From Thermomicrobiales bacterium (lineage in GTDB: Bacteria; Chloroflexota; Chloroflexia; Thermomicrobiales; UBA6265), in NCBI GenBank assembly GCA_019637585.1, contig JAHBVL010000008.1:22610-86609 (forward strand): a DNA stretch of 64,000 nt. Direction: 5' to 3'. This document shows, piece after piece, positions 51,102 through 63,296 of this stretch (positions are counted from its first letter, which is position 1; each line of letters begins with the position of its first letter). Below the pieces are notes generated by a model, which ran no database searches, had not been told where the DNA came from, and saw only the letters and a list, made by a program, of their open reading frames with translations. The translations under genes and the position numbers were made by a program.

Positions 51102-52482
51102 CCGTCAAATCGTGCGCCATCTCCTCGAACATCGCGATGTACCGATCGGCGTCTTCAGGCGAATGCTGGACGGAGAGGGTCCACTCTTCCTCACGGCCGG
51201 GCGTCATGAAGATGCCCCGGTTCATGGCATAGAGCCAGGCCAGATCGGTCAGCTCCGCGCGTTGATTGGCCATGAACGACTCGTAGTCGGTGATCTTTTC
51301 TTCCGAGAAGGTGACGCACCCCTTGGAGCTGATGCCAACCGTGTACCCCGGCAGTCCATACTGCTGCAGCACTTCACTGCAACCGGACTGCAGCTGATTG
51401 TCCAGCATATCGAGATGGGCATAGGCGTCTGGTGTGAGGACATGCTCCAGGCTGGCCCGGGCCGCGGCCATGGTCAGTGGATTGCCGTTGTAGGTGCCGA
51501 CCTGATAGACCTTGCCGGAGAGCACCGGCTCCATCGCCTCTTCGGTGCCGCCGATCGCGCCGGCGGGCAAACCACCACCCAGCGCTTTGGCCATGGTCAC
51601 CATGTCCGGTTTGACGCCGAACTTCTCGGTCGCCCCACCTGCCGCCACACAGAGACCAGTTTTCACCTCATCGAAAATGAGGAGAATGCCCCACTTCTTC
51701 GTGATCTCGCGGACCCGTTCCAGATACCCGGGCAACGGCAACACCACGCCCAGGTTCATCATCGCCGGTTCCATGATCACGCAGGCCGGCAATCTCCCTT
51801 CGTCGGCCAGTCGCTCGATACGCCGCTCCATGGCATCGGCATCGTTGAAGGGCACGGCGATCGTCATGTCGCTCGATGATTTGGGAATGCCGGCGCCATA
51901 TGGCAACGAGGCCAGATCGTCCCGGTCGCCGATTTTGTCGTAGGGCACGGAGATCGAAACCATCACGTAATCGTGATGCCCGTGATACGAACCAAAGATC
52001 TTCATGATGGTGTCGCGGCCGGTCGCCCCCCGGGCAATCCGGATAGCATCCATCGTCGCTTCCGATCCGGAATTGACATAGCGCCAGAGCGGCAAACCGA
52101 AGCGGCGCGCCAGCTCTTCGCTGACATACATGTCGTCTTCCACCGGCGCGGCGAAGTGAGTCCCCATCGCCACACGTTTCTGCACCGCTTCGACGATTGC
52201 CGGATGCGCGTGTCCCTGCACCATCGATCCAAAGCCATTGTGGAAGTCGATCATCTCGTTGCCATCGACATCCCACACCCGCGACCCATCGCCGCGCTCG
52301 AGATAGATCGGCCACGGATCGCGCAGCTGATACGAGGACGCCACACCGTTGGCCATCGATTTTCGGGCTCGCTCGAACATCACACCCGACTTCGCGGTGC
52401 GATCGTTGAGCTTCTTTTCCTCGATCGCGGTCAGCTCGGCAACCTTCTTTTCGTCGATCACTGCTGTTACTGCCGAAGCCAT
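51097..52482 (-). CDS. Class III PLP aminotransferase, glutamate-1-semialdehyde aminomutase-like
   Basis: 461 residues from ATG at 52482 (AAGGAGA upstream); the frame continues to 52602. Key parts are GHAHPAIVEAV, NSGSEATMDAIRIARG, GSYHGHHDYV, LLIFDEVKTGL (PLP Asp) and MAKALGGGLPAGAIGG (PLP Lys). The arrangement is of the HemL subgroup, but no haem genes flank it, so a related transaminase is possible. Confidence 0.88.
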   Translation of the reverse strand: MASAVTAVIDEKKVAELTAIEEKKLNDRTAKSGVMFERARKSMANGVASSYQLRDPWPIYLERGDGSRVWDVDGNEMIDFHNGFGSMVQGHAHPAIVEAVQKRVAMGTHFAAPVEDDMYVSEELARRFGLPLWRYVNSGSEATMDAIRIARGATGRDTIMKIFGSYHGHHDYVMVSISVPYDKIGDRDDLASLPYGAGIPKSSSDMTIAVPFNDADAMERRIERLADEGRLPACVIMEPAMMNLGVVLPLPGYLERVREITKKWGILLIFDEVKTGLCVAAGGATEKFGVKPDMVTMAKALGGGLPAGAIGGTEEAMEPVLSGKVYQVGTYNGNPLTMAAARASLEHVLTPDAYAHLDMLDNQLQSGCSEVLQQYGLPGYTVGISSKGCVTFSEEKITDYESFMANQRAELTDLAWLYAMNRGIFMTPGREEEWTLSVQHSPEDADRYIAMFEEMAHDLTA

Positions 52483-52600
52483 GCTCTCTCCTTGGATAGT
52501 TGCGGTTTCCGCCATTCGCCCGATTATCCCACGACCCGCGCGTCGATCGCGCATAACATGTAAAGTGATGAGTCGCCGTTTGTACGTACGCGGGTGAGCC

Positions 52601-53110
52601 ATGAAAAGCTGGTTTCGAGTTCAATCGATCGGCACGGTGATCCGGCCCGACGATCCGGGAGGCGATTCCGGGTACTTCGATCCATCGCATCCGTCGGTCA
52701 TCGAGATCGACGACCGCTGGATCGACGGTCTGAGCGGCATCGAGGACTACAGTCACCTGGTGGTCCTCTTTTACCTCGATCGGGCTCCGAGACGGCGTTC
52801 GACCGGACAGCTGCTTCCCGCCGAAGGAAGCGAAGCGCTGCCATCCGTCGGCTTCTTTTCCACTCGCACGCCAAAGCGGCCGAATCCTATCGGCATCAGC
52901 TGTCCACGCCTGATCCGCCGGGAGCGGAATCGCCTGACCGTGGTCGGGTTCGACGCCTGGCATGGCACCCCGGTCCTGGACATCAAAGGCTATTCCCCCC
53001 GGGATGAGCTCCGCCCGGACTGGACCGTTCCCGCCTGGCTCGAGACTCTCTGGGCCACCCACGACGCCCAGCGGCCGGACGGTCTCCGCCTGTGGGAGGA
53101 GGAGAGATGA
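52601..53110 (+). CDS. trmO: tRNA (N6-threonylcarbamoyladenosine(37)-N6)-methyltransferase TrmO-like
   Basis: 169 residues of the TsaA/UPF0066 beta-barrel: SIGTVIRP at the start, TRTPKRPNPIGIS as the SAM/tRNA site, and DIKGYSPRDE. It methylates t6A37 of tRNA-Thr-type substrates. ATG at 52601 lies 118 bases from the divergent aminotransferase start. Confidence 0.88.
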   Translation: MKSWFRVQSIGTVIRPDDPGGDSGYFDPSHPSVIEIDDRWIDGLSGIEDYSHLVVLFYLDRAPRRRSTGQLLPAEGSEALPSVGFFSTRTPKRPNPIGISCPRLIRRERNRLTVVGFDAWHGTPVLDIKGYSPRDELRPDWTVPAWLETLWATHDAQRPDGLRLWEEER

Positions 53111-53315
53111 TCGATCGAGGTCTCTTGTCACGCAATTGATACAACTTTCATCCACCACTCCATAAGGGCGCAACGCCGGTGGATGTTGAATAAGCGAAGT
53201 AGATGAGGATGTGGCGGACATCCACGAACGGATTTCGGAAGGAGCGTCATTCGGTCAGCAGGGGAGATCGTCTTCGTTCTTTTCGCCGCAAGGCATCAGG
53301 GGAGTGAGGAAAGCT

Positions 53316-54155
53316 ATGCCTCCACTAGGTGAACTCTTAAAACCCAAGTATCTGGTCGTCACGGTACTCAGCTTCATCGGCTTTGTGCTGATGTATGTCG
53401 CCACCGGCGGCAGCATCGATCTGGTCGTCTGGAGCAAGGAATTCGACCTGTCCGGCGCGCAGGAACTGCTCGGCTTCATTGTCGGCACGGTGCTGCTGGT
53501 CGGCGCGGCAATCTACCTCTTCCGCGATCAGCTGGCGGGCGGGGCCGACGACATCACCTTCACACAGTCGCCATTCGCGCACTTTCTCTTCAACAGTTCG
53601 GCATCTGCGCCGATCTGGCTCGGTATTCGCCTCTACCTCGGATTCGAGTGGCTGGCGGCTGGTTGGCACAAACTCGACGCCGCTGCCTGGCGCAACGGAT
53701 CAGCACTCCAGGGGTACTGGGAGCGCGCGGTTGCGGTTCCGACTCCCGAGCAGGCTGAGCAGGGCGCTCGTGCCGCTATCACCTACGACGGCTGGCGCCA
53801 GTTCCTGCAGTTCATGCTCGATAACGAGTGGTACAACTGGTTCAACTGGGTGATCATCCTGGGCGAGATTGCGGTTGGCGTTGGTTTGATCGTGGGCGCC
53901 TTCACCGGTATCGCCGCCTTCTTCGGAGCGCTGCTGAACGTCTCGTTCCTGCTCTCGGGCTCGGTGTCGTCGAACCCGGTCCTGCTCCTCCTGGCCATCA
54001 TGGTCATCCTTGGCTGGCGGGTTGCCGGATTCATCGGACTCGACCGGATTCTCCTGCCGGCGCTGGGAACACCCTGGCAACACAATGTCGGCGGTAGCCT
54101 TGCGGCCATCAAACGAGGTCAGATTCCCAACGCACCTCCTCCAGTCAGCGGCTAA
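53316..54155 (+). CDS. DoxX-family membrane protein
   Basis: 279 residues with six or more hydrophobic segments. GIRLYLGFEWLAAGWHKL (near 110), NWVIILGEIAVGVGLIVGAF and ALLNVSFLLSG are DoxX signatures, related to thiosulfate:quinone oxidoreductase large subunits and terpene/quinone membrane proteins. ATG at 53316 follows GAGG; a GTG at 53211 would add 35 residues. It is alone on the plus strand and ends before a bidirectional terminator. Confidence 0.82.
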   Translation: MPPLGELLKPKYLVVTVLSFIGFVLMYVATGGSIDLVVWSKEFDLSGAQELLGFIVGTVLLVGAAIYLFRDQLAGGADDITFTQSPFAHFLFNSSASAPIWLGIRLYLGFEWLAAGWHKLDAAAWRNGSALQGYWERAVAVPTPEQAEQGARAAITYDGWRQFLQFMLDNEWYNWFNWVIILGEIAVGVGLIVGAFTGIAAFFGALLNVSFLLSGSVSSNPVLLLLAIMVILGWRVAGFIGLDRILLPALGTPWQHNVGGSLAAIKRGQIPNAPPPVSG

Positions 54156-54190
54156 CCTGACAGGATCGCGAAGCAGCACGGGAATATGAT

Positions 54191-54216
54191 GAAAGGGGCG
54201 CTCCGGCGCCCCTTTC
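54191..54216. terminator. Perfect 11-bp hairpin between convergent genes
   Basis: GAAAGGGGCGC and GCGCCCCTTTC around TCCG. It lies between the DoxX gene and the convergent LLM gene, and AAAG/CTTT ends allow weak termination in both directions. Confidence 0.75.
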
Positions 54217-54235
54217 GACGTGCATTCGGAATCTT

Positions 54236-55159
54236 CTATCCCTGATCCAGAATCTCCAACACCGGGGCGAGTTTCTCGATCGCCTCGACGGTGCAGGGGT
54301 CAGGATAGACCTGAATGTGACTGACGCCGATCGCCGCGTAAGCCCGAAACTCGTCGGCCATTTCTTCCGGCGTGCCGGTCAGCGACGGCACCGTTTGCCC
54401 AGGCCGGCCATACGGATTCTCGAAATCGGCCAGCACGGCCACACTCCGCTCCAGCGCGCCTGGATCGCGCCCCACCGATTCGCAGATCGCGTCCATCTTC
54501 TCCATGAGCGGTTTGGTGGTCGCGGCCCGGTTCCCGGTCGACTGGGCCCACATATTCCAGTGATCGGCATATTTCGCCGTCAGCGTCATCATCCGCTCTC
54601 CCAGGAAGGTGCCGATCATGATCGGCATTCCCTCCGGACGGGGACCGCGCGGCCGGTTGATGCATTCGTGAATCTGGTAGTACTCGCCATCGAAGGTCGA
54701 CTCGCCCGTCCGCACCAGCGCCGTGATGATCTGCAACGCCTCTTCGAACCGGCTGGCCCGGTGATCGAACGGAAACCCGAACGCCTTGTACTCCGGTTCC
54801 GCCCAACCCGAACCGATACCCAGGATGAAACGCCCCCCACTGATCTCATCGATCGTTTCGGCCATTTTGGCGATCAGCGCCGGGTTGCGGTACGCCGTGG
54901 CGGTCACAAACGGCCCCAGCTCGATACGGCTCGTCTGAGCCGCCAGCGCCGCCAGCATCGTCCAGCAATCCCAGGCGCCCTGCGGTTCATGCCCTGGCAC
55001 ATTCATCAGCAAGTGGTCGCAAAACCAGACCGAATCGAAACCGAGCTCTTCGGTCTTCCGCGTCATCGCCAGAAAATCGGTCCACCCGGCCGTCGCGCCA
55101 GCCATCTCCCGTTCCGATTCAGGGAGCATGATGCCGATTTTGAGGGGACGGTTGGTCAT
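54236..55159 (-). CDS. LLM-class F420-dependent oxidoreductase
   Basis: 307 residues: WFCDHLLMNVPGHEP, GPFVTATAYRNPALIAKMAE, FILGIGSGWAEPEY and PIMIGTFLGERMM mark the luciferase-like barrel with the F420 cis-peptide region. It resembles the gene at 55324 and probably arose with it from an older duplication. ATG at 55159 follows GAAGGAG. Confidence 0.92.
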   Translation of the reverse strand: MTNRPLKIGIMLPESEREMAGATAGWTDFLAMTRKTEELGFDSVWFCDHLLMNVPGHEPQGAWDCWTMLAALAAQTSRIELGPFVTATAYRNPALIAKMAETIDEISGGRFILGIGSGWAEPEYKAFGFPFDHRASRFEEALQIITALVRTGESTFDGEYYQIHECINRPRGPRPEGMPIMIGTFLGERMMTLTAKYADHWNMWAQSTGNRAATTKPLMEKMDAICESVGRDPGALERSVAVLADFENPYGRPGQTVPSLTGTPEEMADEFRAYAAIGVSHIQVYPDPCTVEAIEKLAPVLEILDQG

Positions 55160-55175
55160 GGGGTCTCCTTCGATA

Positions 55176-56277
<1,102 letters not shown>

Positions 56278-56334
56278 GTCTGCTCCCTTCACACTGATCG
56301 ATCTGTCAGCCTGAAGGATCGCATATCGGTGTGG

Positions 56335-57123
56335 TTATTCGAGATTGAGCCGTCCGAGTCGCCAGGTCGAGATGAGCATCGCCACGATCGCCACAACGAC
56401 GATCACGATGGCCGATGTACCGACCGCGGTTGGGTCGCTCATCTGGTTGCCTGCCTGAACGAGTGAGGGATAGTTCGATTTGTCCAGCATGCCGACGAAG
56501 ATCGACTCGGTGTAGTGCCGGATCGAGATGATCTTCAAACCCGGCAGGTACCGGCCCAGCACGCTTTCCCAGACAAGCGAATAGGTCAGACCAACGAGCA
56601 ACGCCCGCGCGACCAGCAGACTCACCAGCTGGAAGACCGCTGAATAGGCCAGGATACCGGCGAACGACGCCGCCAGGGCCGACCAGAGGTAGGTCAGATG
56701 GTCCGAATCACCAGCATCGCCCCTGAAGGTCACCACGTAGGCAATGGCCATGCCGCCCAGAATCAACGGCGTCGCGGCCACCACCGAAGCCAGGAACTTC
56801 TCGAACACGATCCGTATGCGGCGAATGGGTTTCAGCGACAGATAGGGCAATGTCTGGTCTTCGACTTCATTGCCCAGCGCACCGGTGGCCAGCACCATCA
56901 CCGCCACCGGCAGCAGCGTTGCCACAAAGAGTCCCCGGAAAACCCCCTCCGCGAAAAACTCCTCTGGCAGGGTTGAGGTGCCGTTGGACACAAGAGCGTA
57001 GATCGCGGCCATCAGTACCGGTATCAGCGAAATCAGCGCAACCACGCGCGTGGCCCGGCCGCCCGAAAATTGCCGCAGGGTCAGCATGAATACCGGCAGA
57101 GGACTCCAGAGGAAGGTGAACAT
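56335..57123 (-). CDS. ABC transporter permease (ABC-2 type)
   Basis: 262 residues with six hydrophobic segments and the soluble loop ALGNEVEDQTLPYLSLKPIRR, which is typical of NatB/GldF-like ABC-2 permeases. The ATG lies 15 bases after the ATPase gene 57139. It ends the five-gene operon. Confidence 0.86.
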   Translation of the reverse strand: MFTFLWSPLPVFMLTLRQFSGGRATRVVALISLIPVLMAAIYALVSNGTSTLPEEFFAEGVFRGLFVATLLPVAVMVLATGALGNEVEDQTLPYLSLKPIRRIRIVFEKFLASVVAATPLILGGMAIAYVVTFRGDAGDSDHLTYLWSALAASFAGILAYSAVFQLVSLLVARALLVGLTYSLVWESVLGRYLPGLKIISIRHYTESIFVGMLDKSNYPSLVQAGNQMSDPTAVGTSAIVIVVVAIVAMLISTWRLGRLNLE

Positions 57124-57138
57124 GACTCGCGCCCTCTC

Positions 57139-58137
57139 CTAACGCTCGACCAGATAGGAGAAGACCGACTCGAGCGACTCGTCCGCTGCTTCGATCTCCA
57201 GGAGACGCACATCGGTTTGCCGCGCCACCGCCGGCACGATGCGATAGAAGGTGGCGGCGTCGTTTGTTTCCGCGGTGATGTGGTCGTCTTTGCCAACCGA
57301 GATCGACGAGATCGCCGGCGAGCCGAGCAGCGCCGCTCCCAGCTTGCGCGGGTTCGATGCGCGCAGGCTGATCACCAGCGGGCGGTTGTCGATCCGGTTG
57401 CGGATCGTCCGGTAGTTGCCCGCCGCGGCAAGTTTGCCGTTCACGATCACCAGGATGTTCTCCGCAAACCGTTCCACTTCGACCAGCACATGCGACGAAA
57501 CGAGCACGGTTTTTCCCTGCCGCCCGAATTCGCGAATCAGCTCGATCATGTGCGCGCGTTGCGCTGGATCGGTGCCGTTGAGCGGTTCGTCCATGAGGAT
57601 GACATCGGGATCGTGGACCAGCGCGGCCGCCAGCTTGATCCGCTGGCGCATGCCTTTCGAATAGCCGCCGATTCTGCGGTCACTGGCCGGACCCATTTCC
57701 ACGATATCAACGGCACGCCGGGTGGCGGCGTCTGGATCGGGCAGCCGCTGCAATCTGGCGTTCATCCAGACGAATTCCCACCCGGTCAGATAGGGGTAGA
57801 CATTGTCGACATCGTTGACCAGACCGAACCGTCGGTAGGTTTCGATATTGCCGCGAGGCGGCAATCCGCGCACCTCGATGCGACCGGCCGATTGGCCGAT
57901 CAATCCGCTGATCATCTTCAGCGATGTGGTTTTGCCCGACCCGTTTGGTCCGAGCAGCGCGGTGACGCCCGGGCCGATGCTGAACGAGAGATCGGAGACA
58001 GCCACGAGATCGCCATACCACTTCGAGACATGGTCGAAGAGGATCGTCGGCTCATCGGTGAGGATTGCCGCCGGACTCGCAGCGGTCGACTGAGGGATGG
58101 CCGGGGTCGTCGCCCCGCGCTTAATCCGACTGAACAT
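57139..58137 (-). CDS. ABC transporter ATP-binding protein
   Basis: 332 residues. Walker A GPNGSGKTTSLK, signature GYSKGMRQRIKLAAAL, Walker B VILMDEPLNG and the H-loop SSHVL are all present. The C-terminal 100 residues form an accessory domain. Its start overlaps the upstream permease by 17 bases. It should power its neighbour permease 56335. Confidence 0.93.
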   Translation of the reverse strand: MFSRIKRGATTPAIPQSTAASPAAILTDEPTILFDHVSKWYGDLVAVSDLSFSIGPGVTALLGPNGSGKTTSLKMISGLIGQSAGRIEVRGLPPRGNIETYRRFGLVNDVDNVYPYLTGWEFVWMNARLQRLPDPDAATRRAVDIVEMGPASDRRIGGYSKGMRQRIKLAAALVHDPDVILMDEPLNGTDPAQRAHMIELIREFGRQGKTVLVSSHVLVEVERFAENILVIVNGKLAAAGNYRTIRNRIDNRPLVISLRASNPRKLGAALLGSPAISSISVGKDDHITAETNDAATFYRIVPAVARQTDVRLLEIEAADESLESVFSYLVER

Positions 58138-59021
58138 AGCGCCAGAACATCACGAGGCAACAGAGTGCCACGGCAATCAGCATTACCCCTCCGTAGACCT
58201 CGGTGGGAAAGATATGCGCGATCTCTTCGTTGGCCGACCGCTCACCGAAGAGCCCGTACGCGAACTCGCCGTGCAGCGCGATCGGATTGAACAGCAAGGC
58301 ATACCCGGCGGCCCTGTCGCTCACGCCCGATTCGGCGATGCCAAACGAAATGACCGGCAAAACGAGCAACGCCAGCACAATTCCCGCAGCAGCAATCGAC
58401 TTTCTGCCGGTCAATGACGAGATCACCAATGTGATCGCGGCCAGGAAAAGCGACACAACGACACACAGGACAATGATCCTGCCGAGATCGCCGATGTTGT
58501 CCTTCATGGCTGGCAGCGGCGAGTCTTCGAGCAACTGCTGCCCGAGCCAGTAGATACCCATTGGCAACAGGGTCACCGTCAACGTCAGAAGAGTCGTAGA
58601 CAGCAGCTTGGCCATCAGGTAGTCAGCCCTGGTCAACGCTCTCGCGAAATAGAGCGGCAGGACGTTCTCTCGCCGGTCGTTGCACAACATCTCCGGAGCC
58701 ACCGACGCCAGATAGACAGCCAGAATGACGTAGGTGAAATCGAAGTAATCCCAGTATTCGAGAATGCTCAGCTCGTCGACGAACGCCCGGATACCCAGCG
58801 GAATCGCCACCAGCAGACCGATCGCCACATACATCAGCGCCGGTACGACCTTCGCCGTCCACCGCTTTTTCGAACCGAGCGCGCGCTTCATCGAATAGAC
58901 GGTCAGCGCCCAGAATGCCTGCCTGCGGCCAAGCCGCTGACCCTCGTAGTGTTGATAGCCCCGGTCGTAGACCTCGCCGAACGATTGCTCGGGCTGAGGA
59001 GGGGCAAAGGCGCCTGCGGCA

Positions 59022-59032
<11 letters not shown>
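58121..59032 (-). CDS. ABC transporter permease (ABC-2 type)
   Basis: 303 residues from ATG at 59032 (AGGAGGTGAG upstream, very strong). Six membrane segments are seen, with the loop RRENVLPLYFARALTRADYLMAKLL. It overlaps both the ATPase gene 59022 (start side) and 57139 (end side). Substrate unknown. Confidence 0.86.
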
Positions 59033-60061
<1,029 letters not shown>

Positions 60062-60065
<4 letters not shown>

Positions 60066-61210
60066 TTTCCCTCGGCGCTGAGAGAACGGAGGCAGATGGC
60101 GGCCCGCCGCAGGCCCTCGGCAAAGATATCAGGTCGCTGGCCCACGCCAATCCGCAGATGGCTCTCGTAGCCAAATGCCGAACCGGGTGCAAGCATAACC
60201 GAGTAGTCCTTCGCGAGAAGATCCGCTACCTCTGAAGACGGGTTCGCCGCCGCGTATCTGACAAGCGCAAGCAAACCGCCGCGCGGCCGGTCCCACGCTG
60301 CCAGATCGGCATGTTCTGCAAACCAAACGTCCGCGGTCTCCAGATTGTTCCGCACGATCTCATGATTCCTGGCGATCAGCGCATCCCGGTTGCGGAGCGC
60401 GATGGTGGCCAGATAGTCGCTCAGACCCGCCGGCGACAGCGACGTGTAGTCGCGGGTTGACCAGCACGCACTGGCGATCTCCTCGGTCGCGGCAATCCAG
60501 CCGATGCGCAATCCGGGCAGACCAAATGGTTTGGATACCGTTCCCACACTGATGGCTCGGGGGCCCAGATTGCGCATCGGCGCCGCCAGCGGTTCCCCGC
60601 CCGGCATGTCCAGCCAGCGGTAAGCCTCATCGCACAGCACGTAGGCATTCGCCTCTTCCGCAATGCCATAGATTCGTTCCAGATCGGCCTGACTGAGGAT
60701 AGCGCCCGTCGGATTGTGGGGCGTGTTGACGACGATCAACCGGGTGTCCTTGCGGACCAAACGCTCCAGCGCGTCGATATCGAAGGCAAATTGGTTGTCG
60801 CGCTGACTGATCGTCCAGGGCGTCACCTCGCACCCGATCGCCCGAGCCACACTGTGGAGCTGCTGATAGGCGGGATAGACAGCAACCACATGGTCGCCAC
60901 GTTCGAGCAGCGAGGTGAAGAGCAGGAAGTTCGCTTCGATGGCGCCGGTTGCGACGAGGATGTCGTCTGGCGATACCTGCTCGTAGGTCTCGGCCAGCGC
61001 TCCCCGCAGCCGCTCGGTCCCGCGAGCCTCCGTGTACCCGAGGCGGATGTTCAGCAGCTCGTCCTGAGCCGCGGCCGCCTGGTCTTCCGGCAGCAACCCG
61101 AAAAGCTCCGCGGTGGACAACGGATAGATACCGCTCTCGGCGATGTCGAACGACACGACCGTTTCCCAGGTCGTCATCCATCGTTCGAGGGCAAATGTCT
61201 CCAGCTTCAT
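60062..61210 (-). CDS. Class I/II PLP aminotransferase
   Basis: 382 residues from ATG at 61210; the frame opens further upstream without a better start. VVNTPHNPTGAIL, ANAYVLCDEAYRWL (PLP Asp) and SVGTVSKPFGLPGLRIGW (PLP Lys) are present. The group includes Asp/aromatic transaminases and C-S lyases. It leads the ABC operon, so it may process the exported compound. Confidence 0.9.
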
Positions 61211-61458
61211 TCTGTTGTCCCAACGCGACGCGTCATCAGCAGGCCCGAAAACGGCTTGCAACGACCTGATCGAATGTCTTCCAGCAAAGCATGCGACCAG
61301 ATGGAACCAACCGCAACCGGCGGGCAGGCGATGCACCTGCCCGGATGGGCAGGGGGATGCTCCACTCCCTGCCGATACTCACCAGACGACCGGCGCCAGA
61401 CAATTGATTCCACGCACCGCAGAGGTGTGCGATAACAGAGCAGAGAACAGGAAGAACC

Positions 61459-62376
61459 ATGTCTGACACAACAACCGGAGCGCTCGCTTCGTTTTCCAAC
61501 GCCCTCGCCGACGCCGTCGAACATTCCGGCGCCAGTGTGGCAACCGTCAATGCCCGCCGCCGGATGCCGGCCACCGGAATCGTCTGGGCGGCCGACGGCT
61601 TGATCGTCTCCGCCAATCACGTGGTCGAGCGGGACGACGACATCACCATCACCCTTGCCGATGGCTCTACCCTCCCCGCGACCATCCTCGGACGCGATCC
61701 TGGGAGCGATATCGTCCTTTTGCAGGTCGACCGCCAGGACCTGACGCCGGCGCCTCGTGCGGTGGAATCACCCCGCCCCGGCCACATCGTCCTGGCTGTC
61801 GGCCGGCCCGGCAAGGGTGGGCTGATGGCTTCACTCGGTGTCGTCAGCCTGATCGGCGGGCAATGGCGCAACAACGACGGGATCAATATCGAGAGCTTCA
61901 TCCGCTCCGACGCGGCCATGCTGCCCGGATTTTCCGGCGGTCCGCTCGTCGACAGCGCCGGGGGTGTCTTGGGGATGAACTCCTCCACCCTGGGTCGGCG
62001 CGGCGGTTTGACCATCCCCATCACGGCGATCGACAAGGTCGTCTCGGTGCTCCGTTCTCACGGCAAGATTCGGCGCGGATTCCTGGGAATCGGCGCGCAG
62101 TCGGTGGAATTGAACGCCGGACTCCGATCGGATCTCGGAATCGACCAGGAGCGGGCGCTGCTGATCGTCAATGTCCAGCCGGCTGGACCGGCCGAACAGA
62201 GCGGTCTCCTGATCGGCGATGTCATCCTCTCGATAGGCGGTCAGCCAGTGGCGACGGTCGAGCAGCTGCAGGATCACCTGACCGGCGACATCGTCGGCCA
62301 GCCAGTCGATATCACATTGATTCGAGGCGGGGCGCTGGCGAACCGCCAGATTACGGCAAGCGAGCGTGGTTCATGA
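61459..62376 (+). CDS. HtrA-like serine protease with PDZ domain, apparently cytosolic
   Basis: 305 residues. Catalytic His54 (SANHVV), Asp84 (GSDIVLLQ) and Ser159 (PGFSGGPLVD). A PDZ domain (about 205-300) has FLGIGAQSVELN and DVILSIGGQPV. There is no signal peptide or membrane helix. GFSGG replaces the usual GNSGG, which should still be active but is unusual. AGGAAG precedes the ATG. The stop overlaps the second protease as ATGA. Confidence 0.88.
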   Translation: MSDTTTGALASFSNALADAVEHSGASVATVNARRRMPATGIVWAADGLIVSANHVVERDDDITITLADGSTLPATILGRDPGSDIVLLQVDRQDLTPAPRAVESPRPGHIVLAVGRPGKGGLMASLGVVSLIGGQWRNNDGINIESFIRSDAAMLPGFSGGPLVDSAGGVLGMNSSTLGRRGGLTIPITAIDKVVSVLRSHGKIRRGFLGIGAQSVELNAGLRSDLGIDQERALLIVNVQPAGPAEQSGLLIGDVILSIGGQPVATVEQLQDHLTGDIVGQPVDITLIRGGALANRQITASERGS

Positions 62377-63296
62377 GCACCATCCTCGATACCATCCCCG
62401 GCGCCACGGCTGGTGGACTGCTCTCCCAGCTCGATGCCGACCTGGAGGCCATCTACCAGAGGGTCCGGAAGTCGGTGGTGCTGCTCTACCGGAATGGGGG
62501 CAATGGCGCCGGCGTCATCTGGCGAAACGACGGCACGATCATCACCAACAACCACGTCGTGAGCGGCGATGGCCAGATGAATGTCGTCCTGGCCGACGGC
62601 CGCACCTTTCTGGGGATCGTCGCTCGGCGACACCCCACTCGCGATCTGGCCATCGTCAAGATCGCCGAAAGCGGGCTACCGGCGATCGACGTCGCCGACT
62701 CGACGAAAGTGCGGGCTGGCGAGATCGCCCTGGCTATCGGCCATCCTCTTGGGTACCGGGACGCCATCACCGCCGGCATCGTCGTGGCATCGGGCAACTC
62801 GCGAGAGGTCGAGGGGCATGCCAGAGGAGATGTGATCCAGACCGACGCCCGCTTCGCCCCCGGTGTTTCGGGCGGACCGCTGGTGAATCACCGGGGAGAG
62901 GCAATCGGCATCGCCACCCGCGTGTCTGGTGAACTTGGCCTGGCCGTCCCCAGTTCTGCTGTCCGGGCCTTTGTGGGTTCCGATGGCAGACGGGGACGTG
63001 GCCGCATCGGGTGCCGGACCCAGCTTGTGCCGCTTCGCGGTTCTGATTGGGACAATGGCCTGCTCGTAACCAGATTGCGAGAAGATGGACCGGCCGACAC
63101 CGCTGGCCTCATACTCGGCGATGTGATCGTCGACGTCGATGGACATGTCATCGAGGATCAGGAAACACTTCCGGCGACGATCATGCGAGCCGCTCCGGAC
63201 ACAGCCGTTCAGTTGACGGTGCTTCGCGGCGGTGCGCCGATGTTGCTCTCCATCACGCCAGCCTTCCGGAACGATTCCGAATCGGACGAAGCGTGA
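62373..63296 (+). CDS. HtrA-like serine protease with PDZ domain, apparently cytosolic (second paralogue)
   Basis: 307 residues. His61 (TNNHVV), Asp91 (TRDLAIVK) and Ser166 (PGVSGGPLVN) make the triad. The PDZ part (about 200-300) includes NGLLVTRLREDGPADTAGL and DVIVDVDGHVI. It has no signal peptide. It differs enough from the first copy to suggest an old duplication or a heteromer. The ATG overlaps the previous stop and its own stop overlaps the regulator start, so all three are coupled. Confidence 0.88.
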   Translation: MSTILDTIPGATAGGLLSQLDADLEAIYQRVRKSVVLLYRNGGNGAGVIWRNDGTIITNNHVVSGDGQMNVVLADGRTFLGIVARRHPTRDLAIVKIAESGLPAIDVADSTKVRAGEIALAIGHPLGYRDAITAGIVVASGNSREVEGHARGDVIQTDARFAPGVSGGPLVNHRGEAIGIATRVSGELGLAVPSSAVRAFVGSDGRRGRGRIGCRTQLVPLRGSDWDNGLLVTRLREDGPADTAGLILGDVIVDVDGHVIEDQETLPATIMRAAPDTAVQLTVLRGGAPMLLSITPAFRNDSESDEA